Below are positions 1-11,332 of a stretch of 64,000 nt of DNA, in pieces (position 1 is the stretch's first letter; every line of letters begins with the position of its first letter). Under the pieces are notes generated by a model. That model was given only the letters and a program-made list of their open reading frames with translations. It did not search any database and was not told the origin of the DNA. A program made the position numbers and the translations under genes. The stretch is from Brotaphodocola catenula. GTDB lineage: Bacteria; Bacillota; Clostridia; Lachnospirales; Lachnospiraceae. Location of the stretch: NCBI GenBank assembly GCA_020686985.1, contig JAJEPU010000010.1, forward strand, positions 1-64,000, written 5' to 3'.

Positions 1-389
1 TTTCTTTCTGAAATGCTCTTAAAATTCCTATTAAAATCGCATCACGAAGTGATTATACTTCTGATAAGGTAAATTATTGGGAAGTGGGAGAGCAGTGAAA
101 AAAATGGATTGAATGATAAGAAATTAGGATAAAAAAATAGAAAGTAGTACAAGAAAAATAAAGAAAATGAGCACAGGTAAAAACGGGAAACTATAGAATA
201 AAGAGACAAATTCTGTATACAAAGTGCATATAGAAGAAATTCTTTTGGGTTTTAAGTGGGGCGGATGGGAAGACAAAAGAGAAAATAACACATGTTATCA
301 TGTGAAAAAATACGTCACTTTAAAGCAATAAAGAAAAAGTGTAAATTTGGATTTCAGACACATTCTACAAATTTCTTTCAATAAATAGA

Positions 390-403
390 TGTAAACGCTT
401 ACA
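390..403. promoter_or_regulatory. Catabolite-responsive element (CcpA site)
   Basis: The 14-mer TGTAAACGCTTACA is nearly palindromic and matches the CcpA cre consensus TGWAANCGNTNWCA at every defined position. It ends about 62 nt upstream of the -35 box at 465, a position more often associated with activation than with roadblock repression. That CcpA controls the ATP synthase operon here is inferred from motif and position. Confidence 0.6.
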
Positions 404-464
404 AAACCCTGTAAATTGATAAAAATTAACCTTTTATGAATAATATTAAACTTGAGTTAAGATG

Positions 465-493
465 TTGTCAAAACCGTTGAGATCGGTTATAAT
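465..493 (+). promoter_or_regulatory. Sigma-A promoter of the ATP synthase operon
   Basis: TTGTCA (465-470) and TATAAT (488-493) are separated by exactly 17 nt. The next gene on this strand starts at 749 and there is no terminator between, so this is the best candidate promoter for the atp operon. Confidence 0.65.
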
Positions 494-748
494 TAAATTT
501 ATGTTGTGTAATAATGACAGGAAAATATGATGGTTTTTAGGAAAACAATATAAAAAAGTGACAAAAACAGGAAAAATGTATCTTTTTTAACGTTTTCTTT
601 GCAGAATAATCGGGAACCATTTTTTTGACTAATATTTAACGAAAAATGGGGATTTAGATGGGGTTGCATAGGAAATGTGGAAACAAGATGATAATGAAAA
701 TAGTGAAATTGAGAAATGCTTTTTGGCAGTTCGAGGAGGAAGAATACG

Positions 749-1012
749 ATGAAACACTGGAATTCCGTTTTCCGGCAACTGTCCATGCTGAGCCAGATGG
801 GGATCTCTCTGATGATGCCGCTTCTTCTGTGTCTTTTGGGAAGCTATTGGCTGAATATGAGGTTTCATGTCGGAGGCCGGATTTACCTGCTCGGCTTTTT
901 CTTTGGGCTCGGTGGTTCCTTTGCGACAGCATACAAGATCTATCAATCCATTATGAAGGAGACAGATCGAAAAAAAGAAAAAAGATGTCCATCTTATAAC
1001 CGGCATCATTGA
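749..1012 (+). CDS. AtpZ/AtpI-like small membrane protein
   Basis: An 87-residue protein with two hydrophobic segments (roughly residues 12-35 and 40-62) separated by a short Gly-containing turn, and a charged tail. This is the pattern of the AtpZ/AtpI family encoded at the head of F-type ATP synthase operons, where members help assemble the c ring or supply Mg2+ or Ca2+. The ATG at 749 is chosen because GAGGAGGA lies 8 nt upstream; the ATGs at 658 and 716 have no such site. It is the first gene of the operon, followed after 217 nt by subunit I. Family assignment rests on hydropathy and context rather than a strong motif. Confidence 0.6.
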   Translation: MKHWNSVFRQLSMLSQMGISLMMPLLLCLLGSYWLNMRFHVGGRIYLLGFFFGLGGSFATAYKIYQSIMKETDRKKEKRCPSYNRHH

Positions 1013-1229
1013 CAAATGTATCGGGAAACCAGCATAATCAAGGAAATGGCAGATACAAGTTCACAAAGTTATCTGAATGGACTTGAGGAAGTTGTGAGAA
1101 GATAAGAAACAGCAAAGAATCATAGAATAGAACAAGAATATAGAACAAAAGAGATGAGACAGGAAATTTGTAGGACAGAAATCAGATACAACATATCAGA
1201 CACAAAATGTCAGCAGAAGGAGGATTCCG

Positions 1230-1646
1230 GTGATTCAGGTTCAGGATGCAGTGAAAAAGGAGACTGCCCGAATTGGGGCGGGAACGGCAGGAGTTTCTGT
1301 CGTGATGATTTTAGTATTTTGGGGCTTACATCTGGTGATTCCGGACTCAATTCCGTTTGACTACAAGGTGATTCTGGGGGCGGTGATCGGAAGTGCAGTG
1401 GCAGTGGGAAATTTCTTTTTCATGGGACTTACGGTGCAGAAGATTGCAGACATGCAGGATCAGGATCTGGCATATCGCCGGATGAAGACCAGCTACCATT
1501 ACCGCACAATGATTCAGTTTCTTTGGATTATTCTCGCAGTGACGGTACCTTTCATTAACGGAGTAGCGGGAATTATTCCGCTCTTTGTCCCGGGCGCGGT
1601 TATCAAAGCCCGCGGAATTTTGGGCACTATAAAAACCAATAAATAA
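1230..1646 (+). CDS. atpI: ATP synthase subunit I (AtpI)
   Basis: A 138-residue protein with four predicted membrane helices (about residues 17-37, 45-68, 92-110 and 112-130). Its place directly before subunit a is the usual one for AtpI, which assists c-ring assembly. The start is GTG at 1230, with AAGGAGG 6 nt upstream; no ATG fits. The 217-nt gap before it has no clear terminator, so it is probably co-transcribed with the AtpZ-like gene. Confidence 0.75.
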   Translation: MIQVQDAVKKETARIGAGTAGVSVVMILVFWGLHLVIPDSIPFDYKVILGAVIGSAVAVGNFFFMGLTVQKIADMQDQDLAYRRMKTSYHYRTMIQFLWIILAVTVPFINGVAGIIPLFVPGAVIKARGILGTIKTNK

Positions 1647-1727
1647 TATGTAGGTTCAAAGCCTTCGTTTTCATTCAGGGGGAGCGGAGAACAAGAGCAT
1701 ACATGAAAAAGAAAGGAGGAAACAAGG

Positions 1728-2805
<1,078 letters not shown>

Positions 2806-2820
2806 TTCATGAATGATGCG

Positions 2821-2882
2821 GATCAGATATTAGATCGAATCAGATAGATATCAATAGATATGGATCGATATAGATCGATATG
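2821..2882 (+). repeat. GATA/GATC-rich degenerate tandem tract
   Basis: Between atpE and atpF, short units of the type AGATAT, AGATCGA and GGATCGATAT recur for about 60 nt. The tract contains several GATC tetramers and ATCGAT palindromes and can fold on itself. It has no coding potential. Confidence 0.5.
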
Positions 2883-2951
2883 CCGGGTGAAAATCCGAGA
2901 AGATAAATGATCCGGAGAATGCGTGAACCGCAGGAAAACAGGAGGGAGAAC

Positions 2952-3458
2952 ATGCGCGAAGTACAGGATTTGGTGGGAATTGCACCATGGACCTTTATTG
3001 CACAGATCTGCAACCTCTTTATTCAGATGTACCTGATCAAGCGTTTTCTGTTTAAGCCGATCAATGCCGTGCTCCAGAAGAGAAAAGAGATGGCGGATGC
3101 TCAGCTGACGGATGCGAGAAAGTCCAAGGAAGAAGCGGAAGCGATGAAAGCCGAGTATGAGCAGAACATGGCTCAGGCAAAGGCAGAAGCAAGCGAGATC
3201 CTCAAGGACGCTCAGAAGTCTGCTCAGACAAAGGCAGAGGCAATCCTTCAGGATGCTCAGGCTCAGGCAGCCGGCATCAAGGCGAAGGCGGAGGCAGATA
3301 TTGCTCAGGAGCGCAAGAAGGCAGTTGGAGATCTGAAGAATGAGATTGGCTCGATTGCCATGGATATTGCAGGAAAGGTAATTGAGCGCGAGGTCAGCGA
3401 AGATGACCACGAGAAACTGATTAACGAGTTTATTAAGAATGTAGGAGAAGCGTCATGA
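2952..3458 (+). CDS. atpF: F-type ATP synthase subunit b
   Basis: A 168-residue peripheral stalk protein. It has one N-terminal hydrophobic segment (about residues 10-32, containing IAQICNLFIQMYLIKRFLF) followed by a long Ala/Glu/Lys/Gln-rich helix to residue 140, typical of the b-dimer coiled coil. The ATG at 2952 follows GGAGGGAG; the upstream in-frame start at 2907 would add a charged, unlike-family extension. The 3' end overlaps atpH by 4 nt, implying translational coupling. Confidence 0.93.
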   Translation: MREVQDLVGIAPWTFIAQICNLFIQMYLIKRFLFKPINAVLQKRKEMADAQLTDARKSKEEAEAMKAEYEQNMAQAKAEASEILKDAQKSAQTKAEAILQDAQAQAAGIKAKAEADIAQERKKAVGDLKNEIGSIAMDIAGKVIEREVSEDDHEKLINEFIKNVGEAS

Positions 3459-3988
3459 TGGATACAGGCAGGCTTTATGGAGACAGCCTGTACGATCTGG
3501 CTGCCGAAGAAAAGCTGACAGAGACTTTGATGGGACAGGTGGAGATGGTCGCAGAGGTTCTCAAGGAGAATCCGGAGTATCTGACCCTGCTTTCTGAGCC
3601 GTCGGTCGCAAAGGCAGAGCGACTTTCTCTGATTGATGAGGCGTTTGGCGAACAGGTGCATCCGTATCTGCTGAATTTTTTCAAGATTCTGTGCAGTGAG
3701 GGCATCGTCCGCAGTTTTTCCGGATGTAGTCGGGAATTCAGACGCCGTTATAATGAAGACCACAACATTGCCGAGGCACTCATTGTCACAGCGGTTGCGC
3801 TGAAAGAGGAGCAGAGAGAAGCACTCAAAGCACGCCTTGAGAAAATCAGTGGCAAGACGGTCATCATGAAAGAAAAGCAGGAGCCTCAGGTTTTGGGCGG
3901 TATTCGCGTGGAGCTCGAGGGAATTGCTCTGGACGGAACGCTTGAGAATCGTCTGGACAACCTGCGAAAGCAAATTACCGAAAACTAA
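3455..3988 (+). CDS. atpH: F-type ATP synthase subunit delta
   Basis: A 177-residue protein of normal length for delta, which joins the b stalk to the alpha3beta3 head. Its N-terminal helical domain and the C-terminal LGGIRVELEG segment are the recognisable family parts (conserved GG near residue 149). The start overlaps the atpF stop as ATGA. A second ATG follows immediately at 3458, so the precise start is ambiguous by one codon. Confidence 0.92.
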   Translation: MMDTGRLYGDSLYDLAAEEKLTETLMGQVEMVAEVLKENPEYLTLLSEPSVAKAERLSLIDEAFGEQVHPYLLNFFKILCSEGIVRSFSGCSREFRRRYNEDHNIAEALIVTAVALKEEQREALKARLEKISGKTVIMKEKQEPQVLGGIRVELEGIALDGTLENRLDNLRKQITEN

Positions 3989-4011
3989 ACGTATAAAGGA
4001 CGGGTGTAAAC

Positions 4012-5532
4012 ATGCAATTAAAACCGGAAGAAATTTCCAGGGTCATCCGTAGCCAGATCAAACATTATCAGAATGCGATCGAGCAGAGCGAGACCGGTAC
4101 CGTACTGACCGTCGGAGATGGAATCTCCAGAGTCAGCGGACTGGCAGGCTGTATGTCCGGTGAGCTTCTGGAATTTGAGGACGGCACATTTGGAATGGCG
4201 CAGAACCTGGAGGAGACAAGTGTTTCCGTTGTACTTTTCGGTTCGGATCAGGGAATCAGCGAGGGTCAGACGGTAAAACGTACTGGCAAGGTGGTTTCTG
4301 TTCCGGTCGGAGAGGCAATGATCGGACGTGTCGTAAATGCAATCGGACAGCCGATCGACGGAGCTGGCCCTATTGAGACATCGGAGTACCGTGCGGTAGA
4401 ATCTCCGGCACCGGGAATCTGTGACAGACAGCCGGTTAAGGAGCCGTTACAGACGGGAATCAAGGCAATTGACTCGATGATCCCGATCGGTCGTGGACAG
4501 CGAGAGCTGATCATCGGCGACCGTCAGACTGGTAAGACGACGATCGCAGTGGATACGATCATCAACCAGAAGGGGAAGGACGTTATCTGTATCTATGTTG
4601 CAATCGGACAGAAGCGTTCGACCGTAGCAGGACTGGTATCTCAGCTTCAGGAGAGCGGAGCAATGGACTACACGATTGTTGTCGCTGCAACTGCTTCTGA
4701 ATCCAGCCCGCTTCAGTACATCGCACCGTATTCCGGATGTGCGATGGGCGAGTATTTTATGAATAAGGGAAAACATGTGCTGATCGTATACGATGATCTG
4801 AGCAAGCACGCGGTCGCTTACCGTGCACTTTCTCTGCTGATTCGTCGTCCGCCGGGCCGTGAGGCATATCCGGGAGACGTTTTTTATCTGCATTCCCGTC
4901 TGCTTGAGCGTGCAGCTAAGCTGTCCGCTGAGAAGGGTGGCGGTTCGATGACGGCTCTGCCGATCATTGAGACCCAGGCAGGAGATGTATCTGCATACAT
5001 TCCGACAAACGTAATTTCGATTACTGACGGTCAGATCTTCCTTGAGACCGAGCTGTTCCATTCCGGTATCATGCCGGCAGTAAACCCGGGTATTTCCGTT
5101 TCCCGAGTAGGTGGTAATGCTCAGATCAAGGCAATGAAGAAGGTTGCCGGTACTCTGAAACTGGTTTATTCCCAGTACCGTGAGCTTCAGAGCTTCGCAC
5201 AGTTCGGTTCCGATCTGGATGCGGATACGAAGGCTCGTCTGGCACAGGGTGAAAGAATTGTGGAAGTGCTCAAACAGGGACGCAGTATGCCGGTTCCGGT
5301 TGAGAAACAGGTTGCAATTCTGTATGCGGTTGTAAATGGCGTGCTTTCTGCGGTTGCGGTAGAGGACGTTCATGAGTACGAGATGGGTCTGTATGATTTC
5401 CTCGACAGCGATGCAAACGGTGCGACTGCAATGGACAACATCCGTGCAAAGGGCACTCTCGATGCAGAGACTGAGGAGAAGCTCAAGACGGCACTCAAGG
5501 ATTACACGGAGAAGTTTTTAAAAGCAAAATAG
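4012..5532 (+). CDS. atpA: F-type ATP synthase subunit alpha
   Basis: A 506-residue non-catalytic nucleotide-binding subunit. The Walker A motif GDRQTGKT lies at residues 169-176, followed by the family stretch [20 protein letters not shown]. It starts 23 nt after atpH, with AAAGGACGGG upstream. Length and order of motifs are normal. Confidence 0.97.
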   Translation: MQLKPEEISRVIRSQIKHYQNAIEQSETGTVLTVGDGISRVSGLAGCMSGELLEFEDGTFGMAQNLEETSVSVVLFGSDQGISEGQTVKRTGKVVSVPVGEAMIGRVVNAIGQPIDGAGPIETSEYRAVESPAPGICDRQPVKEPLQTGIKAIDSMIPIGRGQRELIIGDRQTGKTTIAVDTIINQKGKDVICIYVAIGQKRSTVAGLVSQLQESGAMDYTIVVAATASESSPLQYIAPYSGCAMGEYFMNKGKHVLIVYDDLSKHAVAYRALSLLIRRPPGREAYPGDVFYLHSRLLERAAKLSAEKGGGSMTALPIIETQAGDVSAYIPTNVISITDGQIFLETELFHSGIMPAVNPGISVSRVGGNAQIKAMKKVAGTLKLVYSQYRELQSFAQFGSDLDADTKARLAQGERIVEVLKQGRSMPVPVEKQVAILYAVVNGVLSAVAVEDVHEYEMGLYDFLDSDANGATAMDNIRAKGTLDAETEEKLKTALKDYTEKFLKAK

Positions 5533-5574
5533 GGTGAAAGGAAGCTGAATGAAGCTGAATAAAGGAGGAAACTC

Positions 5575-6432
5575 ATGGCTGCAAATATGAAAGCGGTAAA
5601 GCTGCGTATGAAGAGCATACAAAGCACCATGCAGATTACCAAAGCGATGGAACTGGTGGCATCCTCCAAGCTGCGCAAAGCAAAGGAACGTGCCCAGGTC
5701 AGCAAGCCCTGTTTTGAGATGCTTCGGGATACCCTTGGACAGATTGCATCTGGAAATACAGATTTCATGTCTCCTTACACCAGAGAGAGCAAAAGCGAAA
5801 AATGGTGTTACGTCGTGATCGCGGGTGACCGCGGTCTCGCAGGAGGCTACAACTCCAATCTGTTCAAGCTCGTGGAAGAGCAGGTAGCCGGAAAAGAGTA
5901 TGAGGTGATGCCGATCGGAAAGAAGACGGTGGAGTACTTCCGTCGTCGAAATACAGGTCTGATGACAGAGGAATTTGCCGAGGCCGCAGATATTTCGATT
6001 GGAGACTGTTTTGAGATGGCAAAGCGGATCTGTGAGGGATACCGCGCCGGAAAGTACGGACATGTGGCTCTGTGCTACACGAGCTTCGTGTCGATGCTTT
6101 CCCAGAAACCGCAGACGACGGCACTTCTGCCGTTGAGGGACTTCTGTGAGGAGGAGACGGACCCGAAGAATGTTCGCTCTCTGATTCTCTATGAGCCGGA
6201 CAGTGAGACCGTCTTTGACGCGATCGTTCCGGAGTACCTTGCGGCGCTGATCTATGGTGCAATGTGCGAGTCGGTAGCCAGTGAGCTTGCGGCTCGTCGA
6301 ACGGCAATGGATGCAGCGACGAAGAATGCGGGAGAGATGATCGAACAGCTGAACCTTTATTACAACCGGGCGCGTCAGGCCAGCATCACGCAGGAGATTA
6401 CGGAGATTGTTGCGGGCGCGGAGGAATCGTGA
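5575..6432 (+). CDS. atpG: F-type ATP synthase subunit gamma
   Basis: A 285-residue central stalk subunit. The N-terminal helix has the family pattern KLRMKSIQSTMQITKAMELV, and the C-terminal helix ends with the conserved YNRARQASITQEITEIV stretch; both form the rotating coiled coil. An AAAGGAGG site lies just before the ATG. The gene ends 21 nt before atpD. Confidence 0.95.
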   Translation: MAANMKAVKLRMKSIQSTMQITKAMELVASSKLRKAKERAQVSKPCFEMLRDTLGQIASGNTDFMSPYTRESKSEKWCYVVIAGDRGLAGGYNSNLFKLVEEQVAGKEYEVMPIGKKTVEYFRRRNTGLMTEEFAEAADISIGDCFEMAKRICEGYRAGKYGHVALCYTSFVSMLSQKPQTTALLPLRDFCEEETDPKNVRSLILYEPDSETVFDAIVPEYLAALIYGAMCESVASELAARRTAMDAATKNAGEMIEQLNLYYNRARQASITQEITEIVAGAEES

Positions 6433-6438
6433 GGATAA

Positions 6439-7854
<1,416 letters not shown>

Positions 7855-7869
7855 GAAGGAGGAAGCCGT

Positions 7870-8289
7870 ATGGGATCAACCTTTCATTTGCAGATTGCCT
7901 CTCTTGACGGTCTGATGTATGACGGGCAGGTGCAGAGCGTATCCTGCCGAACGATCCATGGAGATCTTGCAATTCTGGCTCACCACATGAATTATTGTAC
8001 CGCAATCGGTATGGGTAAGGCTGTTGTGGTGCTCGAGGATGGAACAAAGCGGGAGGCTGCCTGCATCGGTGGAATGCTGACTGTGATGAATGGTGAGTGC
8101 CGTCTGATGGCGACGACCTGGGAGTGGAGCGAGGACATTGATGTGACTCGTGCGGAGGCTTCTAAGAGACGTGCAGAGGAGAAGATGGCGCAGACCGGTC
8201 TGTCTGAGCAGGATTATAAGATGGCGGAGTCGAAACTGCACCGTGCGCTTGTGCGTATTGGAACAGCGAGACAGAATCGCCGGAATTAA
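7870..8289 (+). CDS. atpC: F-type ATP synthase subunit epsilon
   Basis: A 139-residue protein with an N-terminal beta domain (residues 1-85, including GDLAILAHH near the usual GxxGxLxxH position) and a C-terminal two-helix region rich in Arg, Glu and Ala. It is the last gene of the operon, with an AGGAGGAAG site upstream and a terminator starting 37 nt after the stop. Confidence 0.93.
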   Translation: MGSTFHLQIASLDGLMYDGQVQSVSCRTIHGDLAILAHHMNYCTAIGMGKAVVVLEDGTKREAACIGGMLTVMNGECRLMATTWEWSEDIDVTRAEASKRRAEEKMAQTGLSEQDYKMAESKLHRALVRIGTARQNRRN

Positions 8290-8325
8290 TTTTTGAGTGT
8301 ATGGATATAAAATAATCAAATAATC

Positions 8326-8376
8326 AAAAAGCAGGGATTTCTCGTCGCAGATGCGTCAGGAAATGCCTGCTTTTTT
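8326..8376 (+). terminator. Rho-independent terminator of the atp operon
   Basis: Arms 8326-8340 (AAAAAGCAGGGATTT) and 8361-8375 pair over 15 bp with one mismatch around a 20-nt loop. The hairpin ends in a run of six T. Confidence 0.85.
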
Positions 8377-8486
8377 CGTGTTATTTCTTTTGCGAGAACC
8401 TTCCCATGCCGGAGCCTGTGATGCATCCTGAGTTCAAGTCTACGCTTGTAGAGATTTTGTAAGTGATCCTGAGTTATATGTATTTA

Positions 8487-9725
8487 TTAGGCATGCTTAC
8501 GGATAGAACGGAAATAATTTCGCAGTCCGAGCAAAATCATCAGAAGGACGTTGACGCTCAATGTGCCGATTGCACCGGTCATTCCGGAGCGGTCGGCGAT
8601 CCATCCGATCAGAGCCGGGGTGAGGATTCCACCGAGTGCGGAGACTGCGGTCAGAACAGACATTCCGAGTGTTGATCCGACGATATATTGTCCTCCTTCT
8701 GCGATGCAGGTCGGATAGATGCCTGCGAGGAAGAAACCGAGTCCACCGAGGGCGAGTGTGACGATCGGGAGAGTCGTCGCGTGGGTCAGAAGGAAGAAGA
8801 ATACCGTGCTTCCGATGGTCTGGATCACGATCATTCGGCTTCTTCCGACTGTGGCAGAGATCTTTGCAGTCATGAGTCGTCCTGCCATGATCATCAGCCA
8901 GGTGACAGATACCATGTTTGTCGCAAATGTGGTGCTCATGATGCCGGTGTTCTGAAGATAGGTCACGAACCAGCCGTTGATTGAGTTCTCAATTCCGAGA
9001 TAGAAAAAGAGAACGAAGGCGATGCACAGAAAATCGGAATTTTTCAGGAAATCCAGATTTCCGGAGTTCTTTGAGGTTGGGCTGGTGGCAGAAGTAGTCT
9101 TTGAGGAAGCTACCCTGGACGATTGCTTCGTGTTCGATTTCTTCTCAGAGGAAACGAGCGAGTAATCCATGCTGAAATAGCAGATCCCGGCACTTGCGGA
9201 GAGGAGAATCAGCAGGTAGAGGATGGTTCTCCAGCCAAAGCCAAGTCTGAGCAGGCAGGCGGTCAGAAATGGGGATGCAAATGCGCCGATTGCAAAGCTA
9301 CAATGAAGAAGATTCAGGTAGCGTGCAGGCTCTTCTATGACCTGATTGACTGCCAGATTGTTGATGATGGTGACAGAACCGCGCGCCAGACCGATGCAGA
9401 AGATCAGAGCATACATGGCCGGGAGCGGAGGAAGGAGAGAAAACAGGAAGAGGGTGATCGGGATTGTGAACGACCAGAACGAGATGGAAACGCGCAGTCC
9501 AAAGCGGGCTGTCATTGCCGGAAAAACGAAACTGGCGAGGAAGTTACCGATTGCCATGAAGGACAGAAGACCGCCTGCCGTTGCAAAGTTCATGCTGGAT
9601 TCTGCAATCAGGGAGGGCATGATTGCACCGAAGGAAAGGATGACCATTCCACTGACAAAGTATCCGTAGCAACAGCGTCGAAAGACGGAGAGTGCCAGTT
9701 TGGTTTTAGAAACTGAGGAATTCAT
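8487..9725 (-). CDS. Major facilitator superfamily transporter
   Basis: A 412-residue protein with about twelve hydrophobic segments in two halves, split by a polar Ser/Lys-rich loop near residues 195-230. The first loop has the positively charged pattern expected of MFS members (ARFGLRVS near residue 78). The substrate cannot be told; the fold recalls FucP/YfkF-like permeases. The start has AAAGGAG upstream and a strong promoter at 9797-9825. It is a single-gene unit that converges with the atp operon. Confidence 0.85.
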   Translation of the reverse strand: MNSSVSKTKLALSVFRRCCYGYFVSGMVILSFGAIMPSLIAESSMNFATAGGLLSFMAIGNFLASFVFPAMTARFGLRVSISFWSFTIPITLFLFSLLPPLPAMYALIFCIGLARGSVTIINNLAVNQVIEEPARYLNLLHCSFAIGAFASPFLTACLLRLGFGWRTILYLLILLSASAGICYFSMDYSLVSSEKKSNTKQSSRVASSKTTSATSPTSKNSGNLDFLKNSDFLCIAFVLFFYLGIENSINGWFVTYLQNTGIMSTTFATNMVSVTWLMIMAGRLMTAKISATVGRSRMIVIQTIGSTVFFFLLTHATTLPIVTLALGGLGFFLAGIYPTCIAEGGQYIVGSTLGMSVLTAVSALGGILTPALIGWIADRSGMTGAIGTLSVNVLLMILLGLRNYFRSIRKHA

Positions 9726-9796
9726 ACGTTTGCTCCTTTGAAGTGTAGTCTGGTAGCTGTGAGAACGAGGACACAGAACCGTTATGTGTAACTTTC

Positions 9797-9825
9797 ATTA
9801 TAGGTCTTTCTGTGGACAGTGGCAA
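9797..9825 (-). promoter_or_regulatory. Sigma-A promoter of the MFS gene
   Basis: Read on the minus strand, TTGCCA (9825-9820) and TATAAT (9802-9797) are 17 nt apart, about 70 nt before the MFS start. The rest of the gap 9726-10076 between the divergent genes holds nothing else I can support. Confidence 0.7.
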
Positions 9826-10076
9826 CTCTTTTCGGACAAGCTGGTGGAGTACAAATCGTTACGGTTCATGCACATGTGTCCAGTAACGGAATTTGCCGTG
9901 GCTTCTCATTTAAATACGGTAAATTCCCATTGTCACCATCTTATCTTACGGAGCTCTCGGTTCCACAGGAGGACAGATTTTCGTTTGTGTGAAGTTGTGT
10001 TAAGATAGGGAGTAGAGTGAAATCAAAAGTATGAAAAAGAATTCAAGTCTGGGCGAGATTTCGTAAGAGAAGAGAG

Positions 10077-11189
10077 ATGAGAAATATGATGAGAGATGCA
10101 GGAAATGTAGAGAACAAAGAAAAGCAATATACTGTGGTTGCGTGGATCTGTCTGATTCTGGCGCTGTTGTTTCAGGTGATTGCAAGAAATGTGCCGGGAT
10201 TTGCGGACTGGTATGCACATCACACCTATCCGCTGATTGTCGGGAGTGTGGGGAGAGTGTTTGGGTGGTTTCCGTTTTCTGTCTCTGAGTTTGGAATCTA
10301 TGTGATTGTGGTTGTCGGAACAGGATGGCTGATCGGGCAGATTCGCGCGCGAAAGCCATGGAGGATGCGTCTTTTGCGGAGAATGTGTTTGACGGCGACG
10401 TTGCTGTTTTTCTTGTATACAATGAATTGTGGGATCAATTATCATGCGAGAGCGTTTTCCGAGTATGCGGGGATTGAGACGGGGCGCTATACGACCGAGG
10501 AGCTTGCAGATTTGTGTGAGTTTCTGACAGAGAAAGTTAATGAAAATGCGCCTGTTTCCGAGGAAGACTGGGAGAAGAACTTTTCTTATAAAAATAAAAA
10601 GTGGGAGTGGCAGAGAGAAGAAATTTGTGCGATGCAGGCGGTTGGAGAACACTATCCGGAGCTTGCGGGATTTTATCCGAGGGCGAAACAGGTTACCGTG
10701 TCGGAGATTTTGTCGATTCAGCAGTTGAGCGGGATTTATTCACCGTTTACGGTGGAGGCAAATTATAACAGGGCGATGACGGATTACAACATTCCGCACA
10801 CGATCTGTCATGAACTCTCTCATCTGAAAGGGTTTATGAGGGAGGATGAGGCAAATTTTATTGCCTGTCTTGCTTGCAGTTTCTCGGAGGATCGGGCATT
10901 TCGGTACAGTGGATACCTGCTTGGATGGATTCATGCGACAAATGCGCTTGCCGATGTTGATCGAGATGCATATCAGAAGTGTGTTGCGAGGTTGGAGACG
11001 GAGGTAAGGGAGGATCTTGCCAGGAATAATCAGTTTTGGGATCGTTATGACACAAAGACTGCCAAGGTCGCAAACCAGATCAACGATACCTATTTGAAGG
11101 CAAATCTTCAGGAAGATGGTGTGAAAAGTTATGGCAGAGTTGTTGACCTGATGCTTGCCTATCGAAAGCTGGAGAAGCGTGGAGAGTGA
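10077..11189 (+). CDS. DUF3810-like membrane zinc metallopeptidase
   Basis: A 370-residue protein with three N-terminal membrane helices (about residues 19-36, 60-88 and 98-120) and a large outer domain. The domain contains the zinc peptidase motif HELSH near residue 245, followed by the acidic EDEANF stretch that would supply the third ligand. This layout is that of DUF3810 family proteins, whose substrate is unknown. ATGs occur at residues 1, 4 and 5, and the ribosome site (GAGAAGAGAG) is modest, so the start is uncertain by a few codons. Confidence 0.75.
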   Translation: MRNMMRDAGNVENKEKQYTVVAWICLILALLFQVIARNVPGFADWYAHHTYPLIVGSVGRVFGWFPFSVSEFGIYVIVVVGTGWLIGQIRARKPWRMRLLRRMCLTATLLFFLYTMNCGINYHARAFSEYAGIETGRYTTEELADLCEFLTEKVNENAPVSEEDWEKNFSYKNKKWEWQREEICAMQAVGEHYPELAGFYPRAKQVTVSEILSIQQLSGIYSPFTVEANYNRAMTDYNIPHTICHELSHLKGFMREDEANFIACLACSFSEDRAFRYSGYLLGWIHATNALADVDRDAYQKCVARLETEVREDLARNNQFWDRYDTKTAKVANQINDTYLKANLQEDGVKSYGRVVDLMLAYRKLEKRGE

Positions 11190-11201
11190 CGATTAATAAA
11201 A

Positions 11202-11248
11202 AAGAGAGTTCACAGAAGATGAGATTTTCATCCTCTGCGAACTCTCTT
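11202..11248. terminator. Hairpin terminator between convergent genes
   Basis: AAGAGAGTT (11202-11210) pairs with AACTCTCTT (11240-11248), with further pairing inside. On the minus strand the stem is followed by six T, so it best fits the end of the gene at 11333-12322. It may also stop the plus-strand gene. Confidence 0.7.
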
Positions 11249-11332
11249 GTATTTGTATGAAAGGACTGCATACGAGCTTCCTGCAGGATTATTTTGCAGA
11301 TCGCAAAAGCATCGGTGATACTTTCACGAATC

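Larger units (their letters stand above)
1..748. other. Gene-free AT-rich region upstream of the ATP synthase operon
   Basis: No reading frame here looks coding: those present are short, low-complexity and lack a good ribosome binding site. The region holds a cre-like site (390-403) and a sigma-A type promoter (465-493). That leaves a leader of about 250 nt before the first gene at 749. Nothing recognisable was seen in positions 1-380. Confidence 0.6.

Noticed and set aside
623-655. A TTGACT box at about 625 as a second atp promoter.
   Set aside because: No -10 box is found at 15-19 nt downstream.
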